Made by a program: the position numbers and the translations under genes
In this document: positions 45,604-56,884 of the stretch, piece by piece
Layout of the letters: each line of letters starts with the position of its first letter
How positions within the stretch are numbered: the stretch's first letter is position 1
The notes under the pieces: model-generated
Told to the model about the DNA's origin: nothing
What the model saw: only the letters and a program-made list of their open reading frames with translations
The model's database searches: none
Assembly (NCBI GenBank): GCA_002077045.2
Contig: KZ111145.1
Location: 1,114,321-1,178,320 of the forward strand
Length of the DNA stretch: 64,000 nucleotides
Source: Rachicladosporium sp. CCFEE 5018
Taxonomy: Eukaryota > Ascomycota > Dothideomycetes > Cladosporiales > Cladosporiaceae
Direction: 5' to 3'

Positions 45604-47595
45604 TCAATCTCCAAAGCCCTCGAACCCAGCATCTCCTTCACTCTGCTCCGCTCGCATAGTCCTCTCCCTCACAACTCTAATCATCTCCTGCAACTCCATC
45701 TCCTCCACCCTCTCGGTCTCAGTCATCTTACCGCTCCTCTCATTCCCTCGTCGGACTTCCTTCTTCTCCCTCCTCCCCTCCCGTAAAGCCTTAGCGTCTT
45801 TCTTCGCGCTCCAAGCCCGCTCGCCTCTCCGCCTCAGGTCCGCAGCCGCACCGCCAGACTTCCCTGCACCGCTGTGCTCGCCACTAGCATACGAAGCATT
45901 AAGGGCAACCCGCTTCGCTTCCTTGGCTGGATTTGCATACGCCAGCGCCTCAAGATCAAACGTCTCCGGCATCTCAAGACCCAACGTCCGGTTCTTCACA
46001 GCCTCGGGAAAATTTCGCTTCAGCTCCGGCATCTTAGGCCACCTCAGCAAACCCCAAGCTTTGCCCACATCCGCCCAGTCGATCTTCTTGATGCTGAAGA
46101 AGTCTGCCGGTAAAGTCTTACTGTAAGCCTGCACCCAGCTTACGAAAGCTTTCTGCGCGCGATCATGGAGTTCGCGTTTCTGCATTACAGCTTCGCGGAT
46201 TTGGGCAGTCATTGCTTCGGCTTCGGAGTCCGAGATTGAGATCAACGGAGCGTAGGGCTCGAGTTTCGTGCCTTGCACGTCGAGGTACTTCATGTAATCT
46301 TCCGCGTTGCTCTCATCGAAGATCGTGACCGCCATGCCGCGCTTGCCTGCTCGTCCGGAGCGACCGCAGCGGTGGATGAAGTCTTTCGGCTGGCTGGGAA
46401 GGTCGAGTTGCACCACAAGATCGACGTCCGAGATGTCTATGCCACGTGCTAGTACGTCTGTGGTGAGTAGGATGGCGGGCTCTGAAGCGTCTCGGTAGCG
46501 TTGGAGATTCTTTGCTCGGATGTCGGCTTTGTGGTCGCCGTGCATCGGGTAGACTGAGACGTTCAGGAGGGAGGGCAGGATGCGGTCCCAGTAGTCTACA
46601 CCTGCCCGGGTTGAGACGTAGACGATGGCTTTCTGGGCGCCTGATTGCTCGAGTATGCGCTTCAGTTTTGGGAGTTTATGGCTTGCTTTGCAAGTCACGT
46701 AGCAGAGGCGAAGGCTTTCGGGCGTGCGTTTGTCCAGTACGCCTGACTTACTGCGCACCTTGGCGCTGATTTTAAATGGGTAGCGCATGCCTACCCGTAC
46801 AAGCTCATTGACTGCTTCTGACACTGATGCACTAAATAGCCCTGTGCGACGCTCCTTCGGCACAACGTCGAGGATCTGTTGGAGATCGCCTTGGAAGTTC
46901 GGGTCTAGCAGTCGGTCCGCTTCGTCAAGCACTAGCAGATCGAACCAGTGACGCCTAAGCTGTACTCGACTCGACTGCAACACCTCAACTAGTCGCTTTG
47001 GTGTCGCAATGAGCACGTTCGGGTTCAGATCGGAGAAGGCTGCCAGATCCTCTTGCAGCTTCATACGTCCGCCAATGAGTAATTGAGGAATCACATATGG
47101 TCCTGACGGAAGTGGTGGTGGAGGCTCAGCATCTTCGTCGTCGCTCATCAGAGTATCTGCAGAATTGCCTCGCTTCGTTCGCAAGTATGCCGCTGAAGGC
47201 TGATGAAACTCCAGTAATGCTTTCATCACATCATATATCTGTGACGCGAGTTCCTTCGTCGGCGCGACAACTATCGATCGGATGTAGCCTTTTTTGTTCG
47301 GTTCTTCGAGTCGCAGTAGACGCTCCACTATTGGGATCAGGAAGCTAAGAGTTTTGCCACTTCCTGTCACTGCCTATGCATTTGGTTAGTATCGATACGT
47401 CGTGGGCGGACACCAATCGCTCACTTCTACTACGAGGTCCTTGTTGCCCATCAAGAGCGGTATGGCCATCGCTTGCACAGGCGTCGTCCGCGCAAAGCCG
47501 CTGCTTTTCGCAAAGTCCAGGATCCACATTGACAATTCGGGCGTGAGCGCCTCGAACGACTTGGGCTGTTTCTTGACGGCATCATCGGTGGCCAT
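45604..47595 (-). CDS. spb4: ATP-dependent rRNA helicase SPB4 (DEAD box)
   Basis: Nucleolar DEAD-box helicase of 646 residues needed in yeast for 60S ribosomal subunit assembly. Exon 1 is 47595-47425, the intron is 47424-47374 (51 nt) and exon 2 is 47373-45604. It has a Q motif region (FEALTPELSMWILDF...TPVQAMAIP), motif I AVTGSGKT (58-65), Ia APTKELASQ, II LDEADRLLD, III SAS, then STRAG, TTDVLARGIDI and HRCGRSGRAG. The SPB4-specific C-terminus is seen in DFFSIKKIDWADVGKAWGLL and MPELKR, followed by a Lys/Arg/Glu-rich tail. Motif III reads FSASVS where SAT is usual, an accepted variant. Convergent with the J-domain gene and divergent from the OPT gene by 292 bp. Confidence 0.95.
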
Positions 47596-47887
47596 GGTGG
47601 TGTGTGTGTCGTGAAATACAATTCGCTAGCAGCTGCGAATGGTATCACGATACAGCACAACGCCATCTCGAAAAGATCGAGGGTTGGCTCCACTCTTGAT
47701 AAGGTGCGTCCCATTTCGGACCGTGCAGCCTCTTCGAAAGCTTATCATCCGCTAGACTCGGCAATGGGAAGGTCGCGAATCACGTCATCCGATCAGAGAT
47801 ATGGCAATCAGCAACAGCAATGTAGTCCACATATTCGCTCTGCCGCCCTCATTACTGGCAGATAACCTCAAGGTCACCGTCACGACC

Positions 47888-50140
47888 ATGTCGCCCGACC
47901 GAGGATCGCCCCGCCGCGGTTCTACCACCTCCCACGTGTCCGAGTCGGACGAATCCTCACGTGCACCGTCTCACGAGAGGCTGCACTCGGAACCATCCGA
48001 ATGTTTCCTTGCCATCCGCTCGGAACAACCACAGTTCACGCTCCGCGCCCTTGTCCTTGGCCTGGTCATAGGTGTGCTGATAGCCTTCAGCAACACCTAC
48101 TTTGGTCTCCAAACAGGATGGATCTCTGGGATGGCCATGCCGAGTGCATTGATTGGCTTCGCATACTTCAAGGGTTTGCGTGCACTGATGAGCGGGCTTG
48201 GGGAGGGGTTCGGAAGGCTAGGCTGGGGGGAGGGCTTCAGTGAGGTGGAGAATGTGCTCGTGCAGACAGTGGCAGGGAGTGTGGGGACCATGCCCTTGGG
48301 ATGTGGGTTCGTTGGGGTAATTCCGGCACTTGAGTACTTGCTCAAGCCCGGGGAGACGCCCAGAGAGATGGTGGCAGATCCGGGTGTGATCAACGTATTG
48401 GCCGTGGGCGACAGGACGGGCGGCTTTCAACTGCCGCTAAGCAAGCTTGTGCTGTGGGCGTTGGGAATCTGCTTCTTCGGAGTTGTGTTTGCAGTACCGC
48501 TGAGGAAGGAGGTGATCGTGAGGGAGAAGCTGAAGTTCCCGTCTGGCACGGCGACTGCATTGATGATCAGTGTGCTGCATGGCGGAGAGAAGGGCGAAGA
48601 GAAGAAAGATGCCGATCGTGAGCAGGACGAGGAAGAGGGCAGGGCCCTCATCGACGAAGTCAATGGCGAGAATGGCTCAACAAATGCTCACGAGCAGGCT
48701 ATGAAGCAGGACTGGAAACGACAGATACGACTATTAACGACTTCTTTTGGCGTCAGCGGTGCATATACGCTAATCTCCTATTTCATCCCACAACTTCACA
48801 CATTGCCGATCTTCGGCACATATCTCTCCAATAAGTGGCTCTGGGAGCTCAATCCATCGCCAGCTTATGTTGGGCAAGGATTTATCATGGGTCCGGCCAC
48901 AACTATACACATGCTGCTAGGAGCCATTCTAGGCTGGGGAGTCCTTTCACCCCTGGCGAAGCATCAAGGCTGGGCAAGCGGCGATGTGGGAGACTGGAAC
49001 ACGGGCTCGAAGGGTTGGATCGTCTGGATTAGTTTGGCCATCATGCTGGCAGACGCAATCGTGAGTCTGGGCTGGCTGGTGTTACGCCCATCTATCTGGT
49101 ACAGTCGCCGTTACGGACCTCAGATCTTCCGTGGCGTCCGCGAGCACGGCCTTAAGGACTACCTTCTCAACCTCAGCAATCCTAAGATGCGCGGCTACAG
49201 TCCCGTGAACCTCTCGGACGATCCACGAACGGCATCGAAACAAGTCAGGAGTGACACTCCGCCAGAAGTCGAAGAGCACGACGCTCCGCCCGAGCACCTC
49301 ATCGGCGTCAAGACTACTATAGTCGGTGCTATCCTGTCCTTGACCTTCTGCGTGATTGCCGTCCGCGTAGCCTTCAATGCCATCCTCTCGATACCTCTCG
49401 CACTCTATGCACTGGTCCTAGACCTCCTTCTCTCGATCATGGGCGTTCGTGCGCTAGGCGAAACGGACCTGAACCCCGTCTCCGGCATCTCTAAGTTGAC
49501 ACAACTACTCTTCGCCTTCGTCACCCCTGCCTCGAACCCGAATGCCGTAGTGATCAACCTCCTTGCCGGCGCAATCTCAGAAGCCGGTGCGCTACAGGCA
49601 GGCGACTTATTACAAGACCTCAAGACCGGCCATCTCCTCGGCGCAAGTCCCAAAGCGCAATTCTGGGGCCAGCTGATCGGGAGTGCGGTGGGAGCAGTCG
49701 TAAGCGCCTGTGTGTACAAGCTCTACACAGCCGTCTACACGATCCCATCAGGCATGTTCCAAGTTCCCACAGCCTACGTCTGGGTCTTCACCGCGCGGCT
49801 GGTGACGGGCTCAGGATTGCCACCACACGCGCCAGTCTTTGCTGGAGGCGCCGCTGCGATCTTCGCTGTACTTACAATGGTGAGGATTTACGGCAACGCG
49901 AGAAAGGCATGGTGGGTGAGCTACGTGCCTGGCGGCATTGCGGTGGCGGTGGGAATGTACAATACGCCCTCGTTCACGCTTGCGAGGACTGCAGGCGGTG
50001 TATTGGCTTGGTGGTGGACCTCGTGGAAGGGCCGGGCAGAAACCCCTGTTATTGTCCTGGCTAGTGGCTTAATACTCGGAGAGGGGCTGTTCTCAATTGT
50101 TAATCTCGGGCTGGCTAGTGGGAGAGTGGGGCACTTGTGA
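47888..50140 (+). CDS. OPT-family oligopeptide/metal-chelate transporter
   Basis: Membrane transporter of about 750 residues, single exon. The ATG at 47888 (MSPDRGSPRRGS) is preferred over 47801, which would add 29 residues with no conservation and lies close to the SPB4 start. An N-terminal Ser-rich cytosolic tail precedes helices beginning FTLRALVLGLVIGVLIAFSNTYFGLQTGW, the OPT signature region. Other family marks are LKFPSGTATALMISVLHGG and TPASNPNAVVINLLAGAISEAGALQAGDLLQDLKTG-like segments (each shown in part), and a C-terminal gain of several helices. A long acidic loop (EEKKDADREQDEEEG) lies between early helices. Sequence is closer to the YSL-type branch than to classical peptide OPTs. 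Substrate could be peptide or metal chelate. Confidence 0.92.
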   Translation: MSPDRGSPRRGSTTSHVSESDESSRAPSHERLHSEPSECFLAIRSEQPQFTLRALVLGLVIGVLIAFSNTYFGLQTGWISGMAMPSALIGFAYFKGLRALMSGLGEGFGRLGWGEGFSEVENVLVQTVAGSVGTMPLGCGFVGVIPALEYLLKPGETPREMVADPGVINVLAVGDRTGGFQLPLSKLVLWALGICFFGVVFAVPLRKEVIVREKLKFPSGTATALMISVLHGGEKGEEKKDADREQDEEEGRALIDEVNGENGSTNAHEQAMKQDWKRQIRLLTTSFGVSGAYTLISYFIPQLHTLPIFGTYLSNKWLWELNPSPAYVGQGFIMGPATTIHMLLGAILGWGVLSPLAKHQGWASGDVGDWNTGSKGWIVWISLAIMLADAIVSLGWLVLRPSIWYSRRYGPQIFRGVREHGLKDYLLNLSNPKMRGYSPVNLSDDPRTASKQVRSDTPPEVEEHDAPPEHLIGVKTTIVGAILSLTFCVIAVRVAFNAILSIPLALYALVLDLLLSIMGVRALGETDLNPVSGISKLTQLLFAFVTPASNPNAVVINLLAGAISEAGALQAGDLLQDLKTGHLLGASPKAQFWGQLIGSAVGAVVSACVYKLYTAVYTIPSGMFQVPTAYVWVFTARLVTGSGLPPHAPVFAGGAAAIFAVLTMVRIYGNARKAWWVSYVPGGIAVAVGMYNTPSFTLARTAGGVLAWWWTSWKGRAETPVIVLASGLILGEGLFSIVNLGLASGRVGHL

Positions 50141-50480
50141 CTAGGTGAAGCATTATAATGCGTCCCTTTCGTGTGTATACACATCGAGTACGTGCACCGT
50201 CCCCTCTCTGGAAAATTGGCATCAGCTTCTGCGTCTACACTGTGCGCCCACAATGTGGAAACGTCAAAATAATGTCCCGCCCAAGACCACTGTGTTGAGA
50301 AGGTTCACGGCGTATAGAGCCTGTGTCACACTCAGCTCCTCAATGTGTATGATAGTGAGTGTACCTTTGCCACGCTGTGGCTGGAAGCGGGAGGGCGTGC
50401 GTTTCCGATATAGAGAGAGAGAGGGGTGTATCGAGTCGACGATAGCGTGATGAAGCACCTCCAGATACATCTCCCTCTTG

Positions 50481-51979
50481 CTATTGATCTTTTGTATACA
50501 CAGACTTCTGCCGCCAGCCTTTCCCATACCAGAATACTAGCAGAGGAATTGGAGCGAGTAGTAGGCATACAGCAGCCAAGACCATGAAGCCCCAGCCGTA
50601 GCCAATCGCTCCAGTGAGGGGCGTAGTCAACAGAGGCAGGAATGTACCCATAAGACAGCGCGTAATCAGCATCGCAGTCAGAGCGGACGCTGAGTATTCG
50701 CCAAAAGCGTCCACGACATAGACCATCAGCCCAGTGACGCCCATGACCAGACAGAATCCCATCATCGCCACGGCCAGGAGCAGGAGCGGTGCAGGTAGCA
50801 CGAGCTCTGCGACCCAGCCATATGTTGCCACCGCAATCGGAAGACTGAAGGCTCCTACGATGGTTAAGGGAAGACGATTCTCCGGACCTGAGCTGTATAG
50901 TTCGGAATTCTGTAGGCGTACGTAGATGTGATCCACGAACAAGTTGCAGACGACGAGGCCGCTGGCAGATCCGACGCTGAAGCTCATGAATGCGGTGCCG
51001 ACTAGAGACGGCGAGAAATGATACTGCCTCTGCAATATTTCCGGCAAAGTTGTCGACATTATATAGAAGAAGGTAAAGGCGACGGACCCAAAATTCGAAA
51101 GCACCTTGAGAATAGACGAGCTCCAGAAGACGCTAGCGGGCCGGGTCATCGATGTCCATACTGCGACTTCGGTACGGCTCAACGTGCGAACGAGTGAGGG
51201 TTCTTCAGCGTCTGACTTGCGCTGCCTGGATTGCTTTTGCAGAATCACAACCTTGTAGGTCTCGCGCAGCAATGTGACAATCAAGACCTCTGCGATGACG
51301 GCCAGAATTAAGCTCATGTACATGATCCAGCGCCAGCCGACCTTCTGAGCTAGCGTGCCGGCAATAGCAGGTCCGACAGCGCCTCCGATCAGCGGTGCAA
51401 GCATGGTAGCTGACATAGCGGTGCCTCTGTGCTCTGCGGGGAACATGTCTCCAATGATCGCCGGATTGAGAACGTTCGTAGCGACAGCACATCCAGTCAG
51501 GAATCTCGAAAAGACCAGCACATTGACGCTCTGACTGAGCGCACTGACGACAATGCCGATGATGAACAGTACGTTTGCTGCATTGAGCACAGGATAGCGG
51601 CCATAGATCTCCGACAAAGGTGCGATGAGTAGAGGTCCTGCTGCTTCGCCGAGCTCCCAGATCGTTACGAGCAGTACGGACGCTGATCGACTACCCTCTC
51701 CGTGGTTGAGGTCCGCGATCATGGTGCTAGCCACTGGTACAACAGAGATGCAGGTGAAGGTGCTGGCATCGTTAGCTTGAGTCGGGCAACGCATTTGCAC
51801 GCTACTCACACAGTGAACGCCATGAAAGCTAGCAGCATCACCAATCCTCGTCTGTACGCAAGAGACCAATTCTCCGGTAATGCATCATTCGTCTTCGACT
51901 CAACCTCGTCAATCGCCTCGTCACACTCTGATTGGGAGCCATTAGCCTGCAGTAAGGGCTCCCGCTCGTCGATGGCCAT
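50481..51979 (-). CDS. MFS transporter, DHA1 multidrug type (MFS-III)
   Basis: Plasma-membrane proton antiporter of 483 residues. Exon 1 is 51979-51810, the intron is 51809-51763 (47 nt, GTGAGT to CAG) and exon 2 is 51762-50481. Starts MAIDEREPLLQANGSQ. Motif A is LSEIYGRYPVL and antiporter motif C is GGAVGPAIAG after helix 4. A large cytosolic loop with SRQRKSDAEEPSLVRTLSR lies between the two halves. The family exports small toxic compounds; the actual substrate is unknown. It is a different subfamily from MFS-I/II and sits among housekeeping genes, so I do not link it to the region 1 cluster. Confidence 0.92.
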
Positions 51980-52401
51980 CTCAGCCGACACCGCTCCGTA
52001 GCCCAAAGGTCGCAATAGGGAGCAAAGATGGCGCAGAGGTCGACATATCTGAACCACGCTCCCACCATGCACTGTGGATGGCGGTCTCTGATATCGCGTA
52101 ATCGGGTATCCACAAAAGTCGCTAGTCTTCAACAGCCTTGGCAACCCAGTGTGGGAACCCGAACCGACGTAACGTTAGCTGTCATGTTTGCATATACCTA
52201 AGGAATTACAATCTCGTCAATTCTACAGTACGATAGGAACATAGCTCTCGTTGATCGTGTCATCTTCTTTGAGTATCACTGAATCGGCTGTGTACGTGAG
52301 ACGCTTAGTCGCTGAGTTCTACCTTGCGCGCTGCAGGAGTAAGGCTGCATCCACTGATCAGTGCAAAATGCAGAGTGTACCAGCGATGAGATTAATTGCT
52401 A
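51980..52401. other. Intergenic region
   Basis: About 420 bp with the MFS-III promoter and the 3' end of the bleomycin hydrolase gene. Nothing else recognised. Confidence 0.4.
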
Positions 52402-53930
52402 TCAAGCCAGAGCGCCCATCGGATCCCACAAGGGCAGGACCTTCGGCTTCTGCTTTAATATATCTCTCACTTCCTTTGACACAGCGTCGGGATGCACGAC
52501 TGCCTGATACACGAACTCATCCATCCACTTGTCGCTCATCACAAAGTAACCATCGGTGCCGACGGCATCTGACCAGCTGTTCTCCACTCGCCATCTCACT
52601 GGCTTGCCATCAGAGTCAAGATGCACAGCAGTGAGTACCATAGCATGTGTCATGGCACTTTCACCAGTCTGCAGGCGTTGTGCCTTCGTCAGTCCAAGCT
52701 TGATGTCGAAGCCGAGCTCGTAGTCGATCAAATCAGTGTCCATGATGCCGTAGCTAGAGTCTGACTGTTTGCCAACGTCGCTGCCGAAGAAGATTGGTTG
52801 ACCAGCCTTCAGCATTGCCACGCACGCAGACTTGAGTATGTGTCTATCGACGTTGACGTAGGTTATTGGCTGACCTTGCCAAACATTACCCAGTAGATCG
52901 ACTGTCAGAAGCTGACCGTATTCGTTACGCGGATCGTTGACAAGCGAAAAGTACTTCTTCACCTCAATCGGTGCGGCGAATTCGAGTGGAGTCATTGTGA
53001 CGGATCTTTGTGATTTCTTACTATCGTAGTACTCCCAGGTGAAGGGCTTGTCGGCAGGTGGAGGCGGACCAAGGGTGATTGTCAGAATGCGAACAATGTC
53101 TTGCATCATGCGTTGCTTTGCCTCTGCTATGTCAGACACAGAAGCGCCTTTATTCTTGAGAGCTCGGAGAATCAACGCGTCTTGACGAAGCTTGGTGGTG
53201 ATCAGCGAGTCCATCGGACGACTGGCTTTAGCATTGAACGAGTCAGGATATAGTGATTGTGGTACGAGACCATATCTGTACATTGTTAACGTCGCCTCGC
53301 GTTGAAGAGGAGGCCATTGTCTTACTTCGACACAAGGTTGACAAGCATGTCCCATTGTCCACCATCGCCAACCGGCGAACTGGTCAACGTCGATACGAGA
53401 CGCGAGTCGATGTCTTGGTCTGCTGTAAGCAGCGTTGTTTCGAGGAAGTAGTTAGCCTTCTCGACCTTGTCCCAGAAGAACAAGTAAGCTTGGCTCAACT
53501 CGAACTTGTCCAGCTTGTACTTCTTCGACAAAGCAATGCGAAAGACATTCGTAGCCGCAAAGATCCAACATCGACCACTAGCTCGTTGATTCGTAACCGG
53601 AGCGATCTCTTGGGGGATGGAGACATTGAAAACCTGGCGATCAGCTACGATCGTCGATGGCCGCTCAAGCACAGCGTTAATGTTGTTCTTCGACAAAGTA
53701 GCTAAGCTTAATTGGTTCTTCGGGTCTTTCAAGATGTCCACAATGTACTCTTGTACTCGAGTCGCGGACACAGTGCTCAGATCGCGGGACGAAAGTACAT
53801 CACGCGTGATCGACGATGGCTTGCCATGGGAGATTCGGACAGCGTCGAACTTCTCATCCAGGGTAGTGTATGGAGGCGGCTCCATCGCGACTCGACGAAC
53901 TGGACGCTCCATTGATTGTGCGGCGCCCAT
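52402..53930 (-). CDS. lap3: Bleomycin hydrolase / cysteine aminopeptidase (peptidase C1B)
   Basis: Cytosolic papain-like aminopeptidase of 492 residues that forms hexamers in its family and hydrolyses peptides, homocysteine thiolactone and bleomycin. Exon 1 is 53930-53326, the intron is 53325-53276 (50 nt) and exon 2 is 53275-52402. Catalytic Cys121 lies in NQRASGRCWIFAATN, the His in GESAMTHAMVLTAVH, and the Asn in WRVENSWSD. The C-terminus ends in Ala, as expected for the family, where it protrudes into the active site. The N-terminus MGAAQS fits an N-myristoylation consensus (Gly2, Ser6), which is not usual for yeast Lap3. Confidence 0.94.
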
Positions 53931-54698
53931 GCCGACGTTCCTCCAGATGTCTTAGTATGGTCCAATGCTTCTGTATGCTTAGCTGCGCAACTGAGAATCT
54001 ACCCTGCGATGCTCGCGAGACGTTCAGAACGGGAGATTTATCTCGATGACAACAGTGTAATAGGCGATTTGAGGATATGCTTTGAGTCTCACAAGAGTAT
54101 GTTGATATAGAGAAGACTTGGGATGATACGGAATCGTGTACTTGCTACCAACCATCGAGGTGGTTGAAGCCGGAATGGGCAGGTCGATGTGGTCGCACAT
54201 AGCTTGAGCACGGACATCGACATCCGACTGTCTAACAAACCGCTCCTCGAGGCACGAGTCTTCGATCGGTCACAAGCTCAATGTCAGGACTGCACTCGAT
54301 GCAGAAAGCAGCACTCTTCTGGGCACTTCATAGCACGATGGCGAGGCGGAGTAGCGATCATAGTTCAGTGTGTATAAGATGCAAGGCAACCTCATCCCCG
54401 AGCCCCGCCGCGCGTGGCTTGGCAGGCTTCATGACCTCCTACTCTCCAACTACTTGATACTCCATGACCGTTTCCCAACCCGCGATTTATTCGGCCAGAC
54501 CTGACACCTGTCGATTACCTCCAATCCATAATACCGCGTTATTCCACGACCTCATCTTCTCATTAGAGAGATGCACATTGATGAGTTGTTTGTGCCGCAC
54601 CCAAACAGCTCCCTCCGAACCCCTTCTGCTTGGGCGGCACCATACTTCTGGCAGTACGCCAGCTTCTGAATCTCCAGATCCAGTATCCTGAAGAGTCT
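53931..54698. other. Intergenic region
   Basis: About 770 bp containing the bleomycin hydrolase promoter and the 3' flank of the next gene. No gene recognised. Confidence 0.4.
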
Positions 54699-56234
54699 TC
54701 AGAAGTACGCAGGTTCAGTCGTGGCACGACGGTCTGCAATGGTCACCTTGTCGGCGCCACATCTCAGGATCAACTTCATTTTCTTCGGTGGCGCGCCTCC
54801 AGTGGCACTTTCTCGCACAGGAGGCCTCACATTCAGTCTTAACCGCTTTTTGGAATGCTCATCAACATCGACATCTGGGCTTGCCTCAAGCTCCCGCTTC
54901 GTCCCTTTCGGACCCGAGCTCATCTCGCTCCTCCCACTTGCTGCGGAAGGCGACATAGGCCGACCGAGTGTGTTCAAGCTCTTCGCTTTGACCTGACCAT
55001 ACGCAAGACTTGACATCGCGGCAGCAACGGCAGGAAACGAAGCACGCGAGTTGACTAGCTCGCCGAACTTAGCTTGGGCTTGCATCGACTTGAAAGCAAG
55101 GACCACGATGCGCGACAATCTGTTCTCCTGGGTTATCGGTTCCGGCACATCGCAGTCTGGCTTAGTACTCGGCTTGTGGCTGTTTGGTTCTGGAGGCGAC
55201 GCTGAGCGACCAAGTCGGACCTTTTCAGTCGGACGAGACGACCGCTTCGGACGGCGTACGCAGTCGGCAGCTCGCCGAGGTGACGCAGCTGGCTCTGTCA
55301 TTTGGCCGCTGAATGATGGAGACGAAGTAGCTACCGAGAGACGTCTCGAGAAGTCTTGCTCGTCCGTGGCGGTGCATTGGGAGCGCATATATCTTGGAGC
55401 ACTAGCGTCTCGAAAACTAGGAGCGTTCACCATGTCGATTTGTAGATTCCGCGCTTGACGAGCAGCTGGTCGAGGCTCGACAATTGGCGACTTCGAGTCG
55501 GTTCGCGATGCCTTCACCTCCGGCGCTTCCGAGTCCGTGCGTGCACGCACAAGTTCTGTCGCACTGCACTTTTTCGGGCCTCTCGTCTGCTTCTGGCTAC
55601 TCATTCGGACAAGTGATGTATCACAAGGCGCGAGCGCGGCGGCCAAGTTGGCCTTTAGCACCCTCAGTCTGTGCTTGTTATGGACGATCGCCGCTGCAAC
55701 ACGCTTCTCGGTCCCCTGCGCGTCAAGACTCGCGTCGATCATTTCGTCATCTTCTTCATCGGACGACTCGTACTCGTAGTCGCGCAGCAGCTTAACAGCC
55801 TTGCGCCTGGCGGGCAACGAGATCGGCTCACCCTTCGGAAGATACGGCTGGAGGTCCCATCTGTGGGTGTGCTCGGCTGCCAGCCGGCGCGCGATGAGCT
55901 GGTAGACTTTGCGATCCTGCTTGACGTTGTGGTCCAGCAAGTCGTCCAGGTTCTTCATGTTTCCGGAGAATAACGCACCTTCATGGCTGAAGCATGCGGG
56001 ACCAACGACCGTGAATGCGCCGGTCTGGGTATGGGCAAACTCTGGAGACTCGTGGGGGTACGTGAACTTGACTGCGCGACCGCGTCGTGGGGTCAAGATG
56101 TCGGGGGTAGTATTCTCTTTGTTTGCGTCTTGTTCGACTGCCTTTCTCGCCGATTTGGCAGGCCGTCGCTCTTTCCCGTCCTGGACAGCCTCTGCCTTTC
56201 TCGTACCCCTGCGCTCTCTCTGCGGTCTCTCCAT
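54699..56234 (-). CDS. Hypothetical protein, disordered, probably nuclear
   Basis: Single-exon frame of 511 residues. The ATG at 56234 (MERPQRERRGTRKAE) is preferred; the upstream in-frame ATG at 56330 adds residues with no coding look. A very basic N-terminus (ERRPAKSARKAVEQ) is followed by a more ordered, aromatic-rich block (residues about 50-130: FTYPHESPEFAHT, ACFSHEGALFSGNMKNLDDLLD, RWDLQPYLPKGEP). An acidic stretch (YESSDEEDDEM) and a helix follow, then about 300 residues of Ser/Pro/Arg-rich low-complexity sequence ending in KKMKLILRCG. No domain recognised. Charge pattern suggests a nucleic-acid or chromatin-associated protein, but this is inference. Confidence 0.65.
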   Translation of the reverse strand: MERPQRERRGTRKAEAVQDGKERRPAKSARKAVEQDANKENTTPDILTPRRGRAVKFTYPHESPEFAHTQTGAFTVVGPACFSHEGALFSGNMKNLDDLLDHNVKQDRKVYQLIARRLAAEHTHRWDLQPYLPKGEPISLPARRKAVKLLRDYEYESSDEEDDEMIDASLDAQGTEKRVAAAIVHNKHRLRVLKANLAAALAPCDTSLVRMSSQKQTRGPKKCSATELVRARTDSEAPEVKASRTDSKSPIVEPRPAARQARNLQIDMVNAPSFRDASAPRYMRSQCTATDEQDFSRRLSVATSSPSFSGQMTEPAASPRRAADCVRRPKRSSRPTEKVRLGRSASPPEPNSHKPSTKPDCDVPEPITQENRLSRIVVLAFKSMQAQAKFGELVNSRASFPAVAAAMSSLAYGQVKAKSLNTLGRPMSPSAASGRSEMSSGPKGTKRELEASPDVDVDEHSKKRLRLNVRPPVRESATGGAPPKKMKLILRCGADKVTIADRRATTEPAYF

Positions 56235-56884
56235 CTCTTTGCACGTCGGATCTAGGTCTCGACAGGGAAGGGCGTGTGGTGGAAAGAGGTATGTATGTAT
56301 GGTGGCGGATCGAAGCGCCCTGCAAAACATTTGTGCAGTCGCGAAGCCAGGTAGCTAATCTGGCGTTGGTGCAGGTGGAGTCAATATGCTGAGGAGGTCG
56401 AATCTGACGATGCGGTATGCGAAGAATGTGTCCTGCGTCGCGCAGTGCTACAACAATACCCTCTTCGAACTGCAAAGGTTTTGGATGTTGATTCGAGGCG
56501 GTTGCACTGCAAGGCACGGGCCGCTTCAAGTGAATGAACGTGAAGCAAATTGCACACAGTCACTGCCAATACCATGGCAAGACCCGCTGCTCTCAAGCTC
56601 GCGGAGTGTCCTCGATACGGCTAGAAGAGCATCTCAACGGGTGTCTTTGGGTAGTATATACGCAAATGTAAGAGTGGTGGGAAGGTGTATCACGCATTTT
56701 GGCCGAACTCTCAGTTTGACGTACCCTTTAAGGTAGGCAGCGACAACAGCAGATCTGGAACTCTCACACACGATGGTCAGAAGCTCTTTGTGTTATCAAG
56801 TGCCGTCTATCCGCAATTAGAGTCAACTGAAACCAAGCAGAGCACCATGCCGCTGATTGTACTATATGAGACGAAGTACATTCT
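56235..56884. other. Intergenic region
   Basis: About 650 bp upstream of the disordered-protein gene. No gene recognised. Confidence 0.4.
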
